Assembly (NCBI GenBank): GCA_027451865.1
Contig: DAIDHW010000001.1
Span: 17,798 to 81,797 of the forward strand
Length of the DNA stretch: 64,000 nucleotides
Direction of reading: 5' to 3'
Origin: Leptolyngbyaceae cyanobacterium clean351
GTDB lineage: Bacteria; Cyanobacteriota; Cyanobacteriia; DAIDHW01
Notes under the pieces: model-generated
Databases searched by the model: none
The model's input: the letters and a program-made list of their open reading frames with translations, nothing else
Told to the model about the DNA's origin: nothing
Program-made: the position numbers and the translations under genes
Shown here: piece after piece, positions 32,041-40,800 of the stretch
Layout: each line of letters starts with the position of its first letter
How positions within the stretch are numbered: the stretch's first letter is position 1

Positions 32041-32913
32041 GTGAAAGTCATTGCTGTTTACCACAACAAAGGCGGCGTCGGCAAAACCACCGTCGCAGTG
32101 AACCTGGCCGCCGCCCTGAGGATCAAGGACCACAGAGTCCTGCTGATTGACATTGATCACCAAGCTAATTCCACCTTTGCCACCGGCCTGATGAAGTTTC
32201 AGGATGAAGAGGATGACGACATAGCAGGCAATAACATTCTTCAGGTCATCAGTTCTGAGGATTTTTATCCTATCTCTGAGGTTGTCCGCCCATCAAAGGA
32301 GTTTAATGATCCGGAAATTGACGTAATTCCCTCTCATATTGAACTCGTTAAACAGCAAGATGAATTTTCCGCTTTCGGTGATCTGATTTGGCAGCGTCTA
32401 CATAGAAAATTGCAGGAAGCAAAGTATGACTATGACTGGGTAATCATTGATGCCCCGCCTGCTAAGGATTGGTATGCAAAGATCGCCCTAGGAACTGCTG
32501 ACTACCTAGTTATTCCTTCAGACCTCAAGGCTTTCTCAAATAGTGGATTAGAGATAATCAAGGAATTCGTGGAGGAGATTGACCAAAAGCGCCTCCAAGC
32601 TGGTAGGGAGCGGCTAGAAATTCTCGGGGTCTTACCATCCAAGGTATCTACCAACTTTGCATATGGCCGCACACTGGGCTCGCGCAAGGATGAAATCATC
32701 AGGAAGCACCCCCACGTTAAGTTTCTCGATTCGATCATCTATGAGCGGACTGATCTTGCCCACTGTTTAGATTATCAGAGGTCTGTTAACCCTTGGAGTC
32801 AGCCACTGCCTGCGCCCCGGTCTATATTCAGATATAAGGCTCGTTCCGCCTCAAGTCAGGAATTTCATAAACTCGCTGACGAAATTTTAGCAAAAACAGG
32901 AGTATACAGGTGA
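32041..32913 (+). CDS. ParA-like ATPase (cassette copy 1)
   Basis: 290 residues from GTG 32041. Deviant Walker A KGGVGKTT (residues 10-17), a DIDHQANST Walker A'-like segment and VIIDAPPA (Walker B region) define the ParA/MinD ATPase family. Such proteins move or position DNA, plasmids or protein complexes in an ATP-driven manner with a ParB-like partner, here encoded by the next gene (GTGA overlap). Relative to copy 2 it lacks about 11-12 residues near position 105. Base composition is visibly more AT-rich than the neighbouring helicase and methylase genes, suggesting separate acquisition. Confidence 0.88.
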   Translation: MKVIAVYHNKGGVGKTTVAVNLAAALRIKDHRVLLIDIDHQANSTFATGLMKFQDEEDDDIAGNNILQVISSEDFYPISEVVRPSKEFNDPEIDVIPSHIELVKQQDEFSAFGDLIWQRLHRKLQEAKYDYDWVIIDAPPAKDWYAKIALGTADYLVIPSDLKAFSNSGLEIIKEFVEEIDQKRLQAGRERLEILGVLPSKVSTNFAYGRTLGSRKDEIIRKHPHVKFLDSIIYERTDLAHCLDYQRSVNPWSQPLPAPRSIFRYKARSASSQEFHKLADEILAKTGVYR

Positions 32914-33695
32914 ACAGATGCTACATATTAACAGTAAAAAATGTCACTAGTAAGGTGCCTCGCTCCCAGTTCAACCATCAGGAAATTGAGGAGTTAGCCA
33001 ACCGTATCTTAGCTGCCGATGGCCTGTTAGCTCCCCTAATCCTCAGGCAGATCGACATGGATACTCTCGAGGTGATCGCGGGCCACAAAGCTTACTACGC
33101 TGCCGTCCGCGCTCGGGAGATCAACCCCCGGGCGGCGGAAATGGTGAATGGCTTCGTGGTGCCCGATGAGCAGGCAGAGGCAGCAGTCGCACAACTTCAG
33201 GCCCTCTACCCTGACTCTGCCCAAACCCTCTTACCGGCAGCCGCGGGCACCGAGGACCGCCTGAGTAATTTAGAAAATTACCTGGGCCGGGTCCTCGACG
33301 AAATGAGGAAGGATAGTCGCGATATGAGGAAAGATATCAACACCCTGGTGCAGACTATCACGGGATTAGCAGAAAAACTAGATAAGCTGACCTTAGCATC
33401 CCCCAAGCCAGCTGGGAAACGTAAAAACCTACCCCCGGATCTACTACTCTACGACCAAGACCCAGAGTTATTGAAGGTTGCCAATACATCTGAGGATCTG
33501 GAGGCCAGATTTAACCAGGCTGAGATTAAGGGACAAACGGCTTGGAAAATTGTCAACTTCATAAAAGAAGCACGTCAGGTAACCCCCTTTACTTCCTTGA
33601 CCGATATCTACAATCGGGTAAAGGACTTGGGTCCTGCGAGGATCCCTAAATTTGTCGAGGCCTTGAGGTTGGACCCCGAGAACCTGCCCTTCTAA
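32910..33695 (+). CDS. ParB-like partner with C-terminal helix-hairpin-helix (copy 1)
   Basis: 261 residues starting at GTG 32910, overlapping the parA stop. The N-terminal 110 residues resemble the ParB/Srx fold: LAPLILRQIDMDTLEVIAG followed by HKAYYAAVRAREI, comparable to the conserved arginine-rich box of ParB nucleases/CTPases but with HKAY instead of RR. A coiled coil follows (about 125-165, with repeated EMRKDSRDMRKD). The C-terminal 50 residues (VTPFTSLTDIYNRVKDLGPARIPKFV) look like a helix-hairpin-helix DNA-binding element. The gene pair may bind DNA and segregate or position a complex. This copy is intact. Confidence 0.7.
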   Translation: MNRCYILTVKNVTSKVPRSQFNHQEIEELANRILAADGLLAPLILRQIDMDTLEVIAGHKAYYAAVRAREINPRAAEMVNGFVVPDEQAEAAVAQLQALYPDSAQTLLPAAAGTEDRLSNLENYLGRVLDEMRKDSRDMRKDINTLVQTITGLAEKLDKLTLASPKPAGKRKNLPPDLLLYDQDPELLKVANTSEDLEARFNQAEIKGQTAWKIVNFIKEARQVTPFTSLTDIYNRVKDLGPARIPKFVEALRLDPENLPF

Positions 33696-33696
33696 T

Positions 33697-33770
33697 CGAT
33701 ATTTACAATCGGGTAAAGGGCTCGGGTCCTAAAACGATCCCTAAATTTGTCAAGGCCTTGAGGTTAGACC
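33697..33770 (+). repeat. Relic third copy of the ParB-like C-terminal segment
   Basis: About 74 bases nearly repeating 33602-33675, the end of the ParB-like gene (reads DIYNRVKGSGPKTIPKFVKALRLDP in a different frame from the gene upstream). It begins immediately after the stop of copy 1 and has no start codon. It is best explained as a leftover of a further tandem duplication and recombination. The rest of 33771-33960 holds no gene that I can support. Confidence 0.75.
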
Positions 33771-33986
33771 CCCACCCCCCCCGCTGCACCAGTAGCAGAT
33801 TTTGACCGCCCAGGCCGCCGCCAGTTCTGGGAACGGTTCAGCCTACCTTATCCAGTCCAAGAGGGCTAGGGGATCGCCATTCTGCCCCCTGCGCCCTGGC
33901 CGTAAACCCACCTCCTCACTAAACTCCGGGGAGTATCAGTAGTAGAGTCGGCTAATGCGAGTCCGGATAGTCTATAGTATTCAGGG

Positions 33987-34016
33987 TTGCCCACCCACCT
34001 TAATTAGTACTAGAAT
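33987..34016 (+). promoter_or_regulatory. Promoter of the second ParA-like gene, probably leaderless
   Basis: TTGCCC (33987-33992) and TAGAAT (34011-34016), spacing 18, GTG start at 34023. The boxes, the spacing, the AGTACT palindrome and the distance to the start are all kept compared with copy 1, while flanking bases differ. Confidence 0.55.
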
Positions 34017-34022
34017 ATCTCT

Positions 34023-34928
34023 GTGAAAATCATTACTATCTACCACAACAAGGGCGGCGTCGGCAAAACCACCATCGCAGTTAACCTGGCGGCCGCCCTA
34101 AGGATTAAGGGCAAGAAAGTCCTGTTGATTGACATTGATGAGCAGGCTAATTCCACCTTTGCCGCCGGCCTGATGAAGTTTCAGGACGAAGATGAAGACT
34201 ATATTAGATATAACAATATTCTTCACGTTATCAGTTCTGAGGAATTCCATCCCATCTCTGAAGTTGTTCGCCCATCAGATGGATTTAATGACCCAGAAAT
34301 TGACATAATTCCCTCTCACATTGAACTTGTTAGGGGTCTAAAGAGTCAAGATGGAGACTTCTTTTACCAAGGTGAGCTCTCCTTCTATGGTGATCAAATC
34401 TTGCTGCGCCTGTACAGAAAATTGCAGGAAGTAAAGTCTGACTACGACTGGGTCATCATCGATGCCCCACCCGCCAAGGGTGTCTACGCAAAGATTGCCC
34501 TTATGACTGCTGACTACCTAATTATTCCTTCAGACCTCAAGGCTTTCGCAACCTATGGATTAGAGATTGTTAAGGAGTTTGTGGAGGAGATCAAGCCCAA
34601 GCGCCTTGAAGCTGGTAGGGAGCCCCTGAGAGTTCTCGGGGTCTTGCCCTCCAAGGTATCCACTAATTTTGGATATGTGCGCAGTATACTAGAACCCCGA
34701 AAAAAAGAAATTATCAGGAAGCATCCCCACGTTAAATTTCTCGATGCGATTATCTATGAACGGACTGATCTTGCCAATTGTTTAGATAACCTCAAGCATG
34801 AGAAGCCCTGGAGCGAGCCGATACCCGCTCCCCGGTCCATATTCAAACATAAGGCTCGTTCCGCCTCAAGTCAGGAATTTCATCAACTCGCCGATGAAGT
34901 TTTGGAGAAGACGGGAGCAAACAGATGA
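34023..34928 (+). CDS. ParA-like ATPase (cassette copy 2)
   Basis: 301 residues from GTG 34023, with KGGVGKTT, DIDEQANST and VIIDAPPA as in copy 1. It keeps the segment near residue 105 (LKSQDGDFFYQGEL) that copy 1 lacks. It looks intact. Its natural partner gene, which overlaps its stop by 4 bases, is broken, so this ATPase may now share the intact partner from copy 1, or may be on the way to loss. Confidence 0.87.
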   Translation: MKIITIYHNKGGVGKTTIAVNLAAALRIKGKKVLLIDIDEQANSTFAAGLMKFQDEDEDYIRYNNILHVISSEEFHPISEVVRPSDGFNDPEIDIIPSHIELVRGLKSQDGDFFYQGELSFYGDQILLRLYRKLQEVKSDYDWVIIDAPPAKGVYAKIALMTADYLIIPSDLKAFATYGLEIVKEFVEEIKPKRLEAGREPLRVLGVLPSKVSTNFGYVRSILEPRKKEIIRKHPHVKFLDAIIYERTDLANCLDNLKHEKPWSEPIPAPRSIFKHKARSASSQEFHQLADEVLEKTGANR

Positions 34929-35687
34929 ACAAGTTCTCCATGGTAAGAGTAAAAAATGTCACCAGTACAGTGCTTCGCTCCCAGTTCAATCACCAGGAAA
35001 TTGAGGAGTCGGCAAACAATATCCTAGCCACTGACGGCCTGTTAGCTCCCCTAATCCTCAGGCAGATCGATATGGATACTCTCGAGGTGATAGCGGGTCA
35101 CAAGGCCTACGATGCCGCCGTTAGAGCTAAGGAGATAGACCTCGAAGCGGCGGCAATGGTGAATGCCTTCGTAGTGCCCGATGAGCAGACAGAGGCAGCA
35201 GTCGCACAGCTTCAGGCCCTCTACCCTGACTCCCTCCCAACCCCCCTAGCGGCGGCCACCAGCATCGAGGACCGCCTGAGTAATGTGGAAAGCTACCTAG
35301 ACTAGGCGCTCAACGAGATGAGGAAGGATATCCACACCCTGGCAAAGACTATCACGGGCCTAGTAGACCAACTGGAGAAGCTGACCTTAGCATCCCCCAA
35401 GCCAGCTGGGAAACGTAAAAACCTACCTCAGGATCTACTACCCTACGACCAAGACCCAGAGTTATTGAAGGTTGCCAATAGGTCTGAGGATCTATAAGGC
35501 CAGATTTGACCAGGCTGGGATTAAGGGACAAACGGCTTGGAAACTTGTCAACTCGATAAAAGAAGCACGTCAGGTAACCCCCTTTACTTCCCTGACCGAC
35601 ATTTACAATCGGGTAAATGCCTTGGGTGATACTGCGATGCGGAAACTTGTCGAGGCCTTGAGGGTAGACCGCTACACCCCCACCTGA
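34925..35687 (+). pseudogene. Broken ParB-like partner (copy 2)
   Basis: Aligned with the intact copy, the first 126 codons read well up to a TAG at 35303-35305 (SYLD then stop, where copy 1 has a residue of the coiled-coil region). The frame then continues in register through the PAGKRKNLP stretch, until one extra base near 35495 shifts it, giving TAA. The last part, with the helix-hairpin-helix segment, is readable only in another frame (35510-35687). Two independent lesions make a functional full-length product very unlikely. The 126-residue N-terminal part could still be made. Confidence 0.8.
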
Positions 35688-35700
35688 GTCCCCCCTAACC

Positions 35701-37818
35701 ATGACCACCCGTGCCCTGACCATTACCTCCACCTTCCTCAATGAGCTGTTGAAGTCCCCCCCAGCGGTTCAAGGGAAGGTGTTTAAAACAGTCAAGGCCC
35801 TGGGGGCTGAGGCGGGCAACCTGCCCGGAGACGTGGAAAAAGTCAAAGGCTTTGAGGGAGACATCTACCGGACCCGGGTGGGAGAGTACCGCCTGTTCTT
35901 CTGCCAAAATCAAGGCTGGATCAAGTTTTTGAGTGTGCGCAAGCGCGATGAGCACACCTATAAAACTAAAATTCCCGATGCCGGCCCGCCGCCCCCCTTA
36001 CCCGCTGCTCAAGCCCAAGAGGTCGATCTAGACCAACTTCTGGCCACTGCCGAGGCCGAGAGGCAACAGATAACAGTTGACCCAGACGAGCTTCTGGCCC
36101 TTGCTAGCATCGAGGGGCCACCGATAACAACCGAGCCAGAGGCGCCAGACTCAGAGGCTTTTCCCCTCACTCCAGACCTGCTGCACCAGTGGCAAATCCC
36201 CCGCGAGTACTGGCCAGGGCTCATCGCCGCCCCTACTCCTGATGCTCTGCTGGAACTGGATCAGGCGGTCCCCCCCCTCTACCTTAGCCGCATCCTCGAC
36301 AACCTCTACTCCAAGGCCCTCCCGGAGGTGTTGACTGAGCATGAATACCTCCTCCAGCAACCCGAGGACCTAGAGCGCTTTGTGGAGGGTAGTCTAAGCG
36401 CTTTTCTGCTCAAGCTAGACCCTGACCAGGAAAAACTCCAGAACTTTGGTCGGCAAGGCCCGGTTTTAGTTAAGGGAGGCCCCGGCACCGGTAAATCTAC
36501 CCTGGCAATCCATCGGGTGCGGCGGCTGCTTGAGCTGGGTTTTGAGTCGGTGCTCTTTACCACCTATACCAAAGCTCTAGTCACCTACTCCGAGCAGCTG
36601 CTCAGGCAACTCCTTGGGCAGCCCCCCGGCCAGGCGGGGGTGAAGGTAACCACCGTGGATGCCTTAGCCCTAGAGTACTTTCGCCGGGCCCACGGTAAAC
36701 CCAAGTTTGCCACCGATGCCCAAGCCCAGAATTTGCTGCAAACAGCCCTACATACCGCTGAGTTGTCTTGCAGTCATGAGTTTGACCGCCAGGGCCGTCT
36801 CCAGTCCTTGGAGCGCCTCGGCCTGCCTTACCTGTGGGATGAGATCCGGGAAGTCCTAGAGGGGTGGGGGATCGCTACCCTAGCTGACTACCTGGCGATA
36901 GAGCGCCCCGGCCGCAAAACCCCCCTCCCAGCCAAACTCCGGGAAGCCCTCTGGAGCGTCTACCAGACCTGGCAGGCTCTGATGGCTGAGGGGGGCTACA
37001 TCACCTGGGGGCAGATGCGGTGGCGGGCCCTAGAGTTAGCCCGCTGCGAGCCTCCCCCCTACCAGGCCTTGGTGATCGATGAAGCCCAGGACCTCTCACC
37101 GGTTGCCCTGCGGTTCCTCTTGGCCCTGGTACCAAATCTGGAAGGGGTGTACCTAACCGCCGACGCTGCCCAGTCTATTTACCGGCGCGGCTTTAGCTGG
37201 AACCAGATCCACCAGGAACTGCAGGTGAGGGGCCGCACCCTCATCCTCAAGCAAAACTACCGCAACACCGCCCAGATTCTGGCGGCCTGCCATCAGATCC
37301 TCACCGGGGAAGTTGAGGAGTTTCCTACCTCCTCTCGATGCCAGGGGGAACCCCCGCTCTTGGTGCTGACGGACCAGGCTGAAGACGAAATCAAGGCCAT
37401 CACGGAGTTCTTACGGGGGGCGGCCAAACACCATCGCCTACCCCTTGCTGGGGGAGCTCTCCTATGCCCGAATACCAGTCTGGGTCAGGAGATGGCTGAG
37501 CGCCTCTCTCGAAGCGGTCTAAAAGCCCAGTTCCTCACCAGCAACCAGATCGACCTGGATGACCCCCACGTCAAGGTTTTGACTATCCACGCCGCCAAGG
37601 GTCTAGAGTTCCCCTTTGTGGTGGTCGCCGGCCTCGAGGAGGGGGTTTTCCCCAGTACCAAAGCCGGGGACCCGGAACTAGAGGCCTCTGTAGAAGCCCA
37701 GCGGCGTCTGTTCTACGTGGGCTGCTCCCGGGCCATGCGGGCGCTGCTAGTGTGCGGTTCAGCCCGTCACCCTTCCCCCCTGCTGGCGGGTCTCAGGCCC
37801 CCCCACTGGCAAACCTAA
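35701..37818 (+). CDS. ParE/RelE-domain fused to UvrD-like helicase
   Basis: 705 residues. The first about 90 residues (FLNELLKSPPAVQGKVFKTV, then VKGFEGDIYRTRVGEYRLFF) resemble the RelE/ParE toxin fold. After a spacer of about 150 residues comes a superfamily 1 helicase: GGPGTGKSTLA (about 259), DEAQDLSP (about 460), LKQNYRNT, TIHAAKGLEFPFVVVAG and FYVGCSRA. This fusion is a known but poorly studied architecture. Whether the RelE part is toxic, ribosome-binding or only structural is unknown. It starts 13 bases after the ParB-like relic and ends 5 bases before the next gene. Confidence 0.85.
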   Translation: MTTRALTITSTFLNELLKSPPAVQGKVFKTVKALGAEAGNLPGDVEKVKGFEGDIYRTRVGEYRLFFCQNQGWIKFLSVRKRDEHTYKTKIPDAGPPPPLPAAQAQEVDLDQLLATAEAERQQITVDPDELLALASIEGPPITTEPEAPDSEAFPLTPDLLHQWQIPREYWPGLIAAPTPDALLELDQAVPPLYLSRILDNLYSKALPEVLTEHEYLLQQPEDLERFVEGSLSAFLLKLDPDQEKLQNFGRQGPVLVKGGPGTGKSTLAIHRVRRLLELGFESVLFTTYTKALVTYSEQLLRQLLGQPPGQAGVKVTTVDALALEYFRRAHGKPKFATDAQAQNLLQTALHTAELSCSHEFDRQGRLQSLERLGLPYLWDEIREVLEGWGIATLADYLAIERPGRKTPLPAKLREALWSVYQTWQALMAEGGYITWGQMRWRALELARCEPPPYQALVIDEAQDLSPVALRFLLALVPNLEGVYLTADAAQSIYRRGFSWNQIHQELQVRGRTLILKQNYRNTAQILAACHQILTGEVEEFPTSSRCQGEPPLLVLTDQAEDEIKAITEFLRGAAKHHRLPLAGGALLCPNTSLGQEMAERLSRSGLKAQFLTSNQIDLDDPHVKVLTIHAAKGLEFPFVVVAGLEEGVFPSTKAGDPELEASVEAQRRLFYVGCSRAMRALLVCGSARHPSPLLAGLRPPHWQT

Positions 37819-37823
37819 CCCCC

Positions 37824-40800
37824 ATGGAAACTTTTTATCTCCCAGAACTGCTCAAGCACAATCCACGCACCCAGGAAGCTTTTCAAGCCGCGCTCACCCA
37901 GGGCCAGGCGTACCTAGACTGCCGGGGGGTAGCCTGCCTAACCTCCTCCCAGCTAGTAACCCTCGATCACCTCTTCCCGGCCACCTGGGATGTGGCGGAC
38001 TTTTGGGCCTTAATTGACTCTGATACCCTCAGCCCCGCCCTGGCTGACCAACTACTCCTCTGGATCCGCCAGCGCCGGGGGGCTGCCGCTAAGAACCCCT
38101 CACCTCCCCCAACCATGGCCAAACCCTGCCTTGACATCTTCCAGCTGCGCGACGCCATCGTCCAAGACTACCGTGACTACACCACCAGCTTTGTCTACGT
38201 GCGCGACCCGGCCCTGGCGGAATTTATCGAGGCGCAATTTAACCAGGGCGCTCTCTGGCCGGAACCCCTCGTCCAACTCAGCCCCACCTACCAACTAGGG
38301 GCCAGCCTGCAGCACTTAATTGACGAGGGTGTTCTCCACCGGGGCTGTCGGGACTACTTTCCCACCTACCTCCAGCAGCGTAGGTTTTATTACCACCAAG
38401 AGCGCGCCTTCCGGGCCGCCCGCCGCCAGGAACCCTACGTGCTGACCACTGGCACCGGCTCCGGTAAAAGTCTCACCTACGTGGTGCCCATCCTTGACGA
38501 CCTGCTGCGCCACCCCGGCCCCGGTGTCCGGGCAATCCTGGTTTACCCCACAAATGCCCTGATTAACAGCCAGGAGGAGGAATTTAACAAATACCTCCAG
38601 CACTCCTCCAACTCGCAGATCCGGGTGGAGCGCTATACCGGCCAAGAGAGCCTCCAGGAGAAAACCCGGATCCAGGCTAACCCCCCCCAGATCCTCCTGA
38701 CTAACTACATGATGCTGGAGCTGATGCTCAGCCGTAACCTGGAGCGGAGTCTGGTGGAAAGCCCCAGCCTCAAGTTTGTGGTCCTCGATGAACTGCACAC
38801 CTACCGGGGCCGCCAGGGGGCCGATGTGGCCCTCCTGATGCGTAAGCTCCGCCGGGGTCATAGCCAGGAGCTCCTTTACATCGGCACCAGTGCCACCATG
38901 GCCACCGGCGGCGACCAGGCTGAGCGCCGCCAAACAGTAGCCCGGGTGGCAAGTAAGCTGTTTGGGGTGACCATCGACCCAGACAACGTCATAGACGAAA
39001 CCCTCCAGCGGACCATCCCCGGGCCAGACCCCACCGCTGATCAACTGCGCCAGGCTTTGGCAGAGGGTTTGTCTGCGGAGCGCACCAAGGCTAGCTTTTG
39101 CGACCACCCCCTGGCGGCCTGGATCGAGATGAACTTTGGCCTAGAGGAAAAGGACGGCCACCTGACCCGCCGCACCCCCATTTCCCTCGCCCAGGGAGCC
39201 TGCCGCCTGGCGAGCGAAACTGGTCTTGACCCGGAGGTCTGCCGCCAGGCCCTGAGGAGTCTGTTCCTCTGGGGCAGCAGTACAGGCAGTCTCCCCTTCC
39301 GGCTACACCAGTTTATCGCTAAGGGGGGCAACGTCTACGCCACCGCCGAGCCCCGGGAGTCTCGGTTCTTGACCCTAGAGGGCCAGTACAGCACCACGGA
39401 TGACCGGTTGCTCTACCCTGTACTCTGCTGCCGTGAGTGCGGTCAGGATTACTACGCCGTGCGCTACGACCCCCAGCGCAATCAGATTTTGCCCCGCCCC
39501 CTTAGTGCCCTCAATGGAACCCTAGAGGACCAAGACTCCCAGGCGGGCTACTTCACCCTCAATGAGCCTGGGCTAGAGGAGGAGCTTGACCTACCCCAGA
39601 ACTGGTTTAAGGAAACTAAAAGGCGCGGCAAGGTCCCTAAACCTGAGTATCAGTCCTCGATTCCCCGAGCCCTAGAGGTGCTCCCCACCGGCCAAATTGC
39701 CCCCGAGGGTTCCGGAGTCAGGGGCTGGTTTGTGTCCGCACCCCTAGCCATGTGCCTGAACTGCGGCATCCTGCACCCCCAAAAAGGTCGGGAACTCAAC
39801 CGCCTAGCCTCCCTCGGCAGTGGCGGCCGCAGCACGGCTACCACTCTTTTGTGCGTCACCGCTGTCGAGCAACTGCGCCGGAGTAGGGCTGTGGATCCCG
39901 AGGCCTGCAAGATCCTCAGCTTCACTGATAACCGTCAGGATGCCTCTCTCCAGGCCGGGCACTTCAACGACTTTGTTCAAACTAGCCTCCTGCGGCGGGC
40001 CCTCAACCGGGCTGTCCAAACCCAGGATCAGCTTACCTACCGAGACCTAGTGCCAGCAGTGGTGAGGGAATTGAACATCCCTCAGCAAGAGTACGCCCGG
40101 CAAGAGACGAGGAACGACGACCGCAAAAATCAGCAGGCCTGGGAGTGCCTAATTGAATACCGCCTGTACCAGGATCTGCGCCGGGGCTGGCAGATTACCC
40201 TGCCCAACCTAGAGCAGTGCGGCCTCCTAGAGATTGGGTACGACGGCCTGGAGGCAGTTTGTGGGGAAGCCACCCTGTGGCCAACTGATTCGCTGCTGAG
40301 GCGCGCCACCCCCGAAGAGCGTCATCGGGCCTGCCGTGTCTTCCTAGACCGACTGCGCCGAGAGCTGGTCCTCGACGCCTACCATCTCCAACAAGCCCAG
40401 CTTGAGTCCTTGAAGCGGCAAGTCCAGCAGCTGATCCGGGAGCCCTGGGGGTTTGACGACTCCGAGTACCTGCAGGCGGCTCGCTGGGCCACCTGGGTGG
40501 GGGGGCCAGGGAATGCCACGGTCAAGCTCACCGCCCGCAGCAAAATCGGCAAGTTACTGTGTGCCCCCACTACCTGGCCCAGTCAAAACCTCTCTGGTGC
40601 CCTAGTCGAACCCGAGTACCAGGAACTCCTTGAGGGCCTAGTCTACACCCTAGTCGAGGCCGGCTTTCTCCTGATCCAGGACCAGCAGGTCCAGGTGCGG
40701 GTGAGCTCCCTGGTTTGGCAGGCCCGCAAGTGGGCCAGTCTGCCCCCTGACCCCCTCTCCTCGGGGCGCGAGGACAAGCCTCAGACTCGCCCGGTCAATC

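Larger units (their letters stand above)
31985..33695 (+). repeat. Direct repeat unit A: promoter plus ParA/ParB-like cassette
   Basis: First copy of a unit of about 1.7 kb, comprising promoter, ParA-like gene and ParB-like gene. Unit B (33965-35687) repeats it in the same order with clear nucleotide similarity from the promoter to the end of the ParB-like gene. The best-conserved parts are the promoter and the first 150 bases of parA, and the ParB-like N-terminal and C-terminal segments. Confidence 0.85.
33965..35687 (+). repeat. Direct repeat unit B: promoter plus ParA/ParB-like cassette
   Basis: Second copy of the unit at 31985-33695, in direct orientation, offset by about 1.98 kb. The promoter and start are almost identical, the parA part diverges moderately, and the ParB-like part carries two inactivating changes. 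Confidence 0.85.

Noticed and set aside
38316..39107. A 263-codon minus-strand frame
   Set aside because: Antisense to the helicase core with SF2 motifs; the product has no family features.
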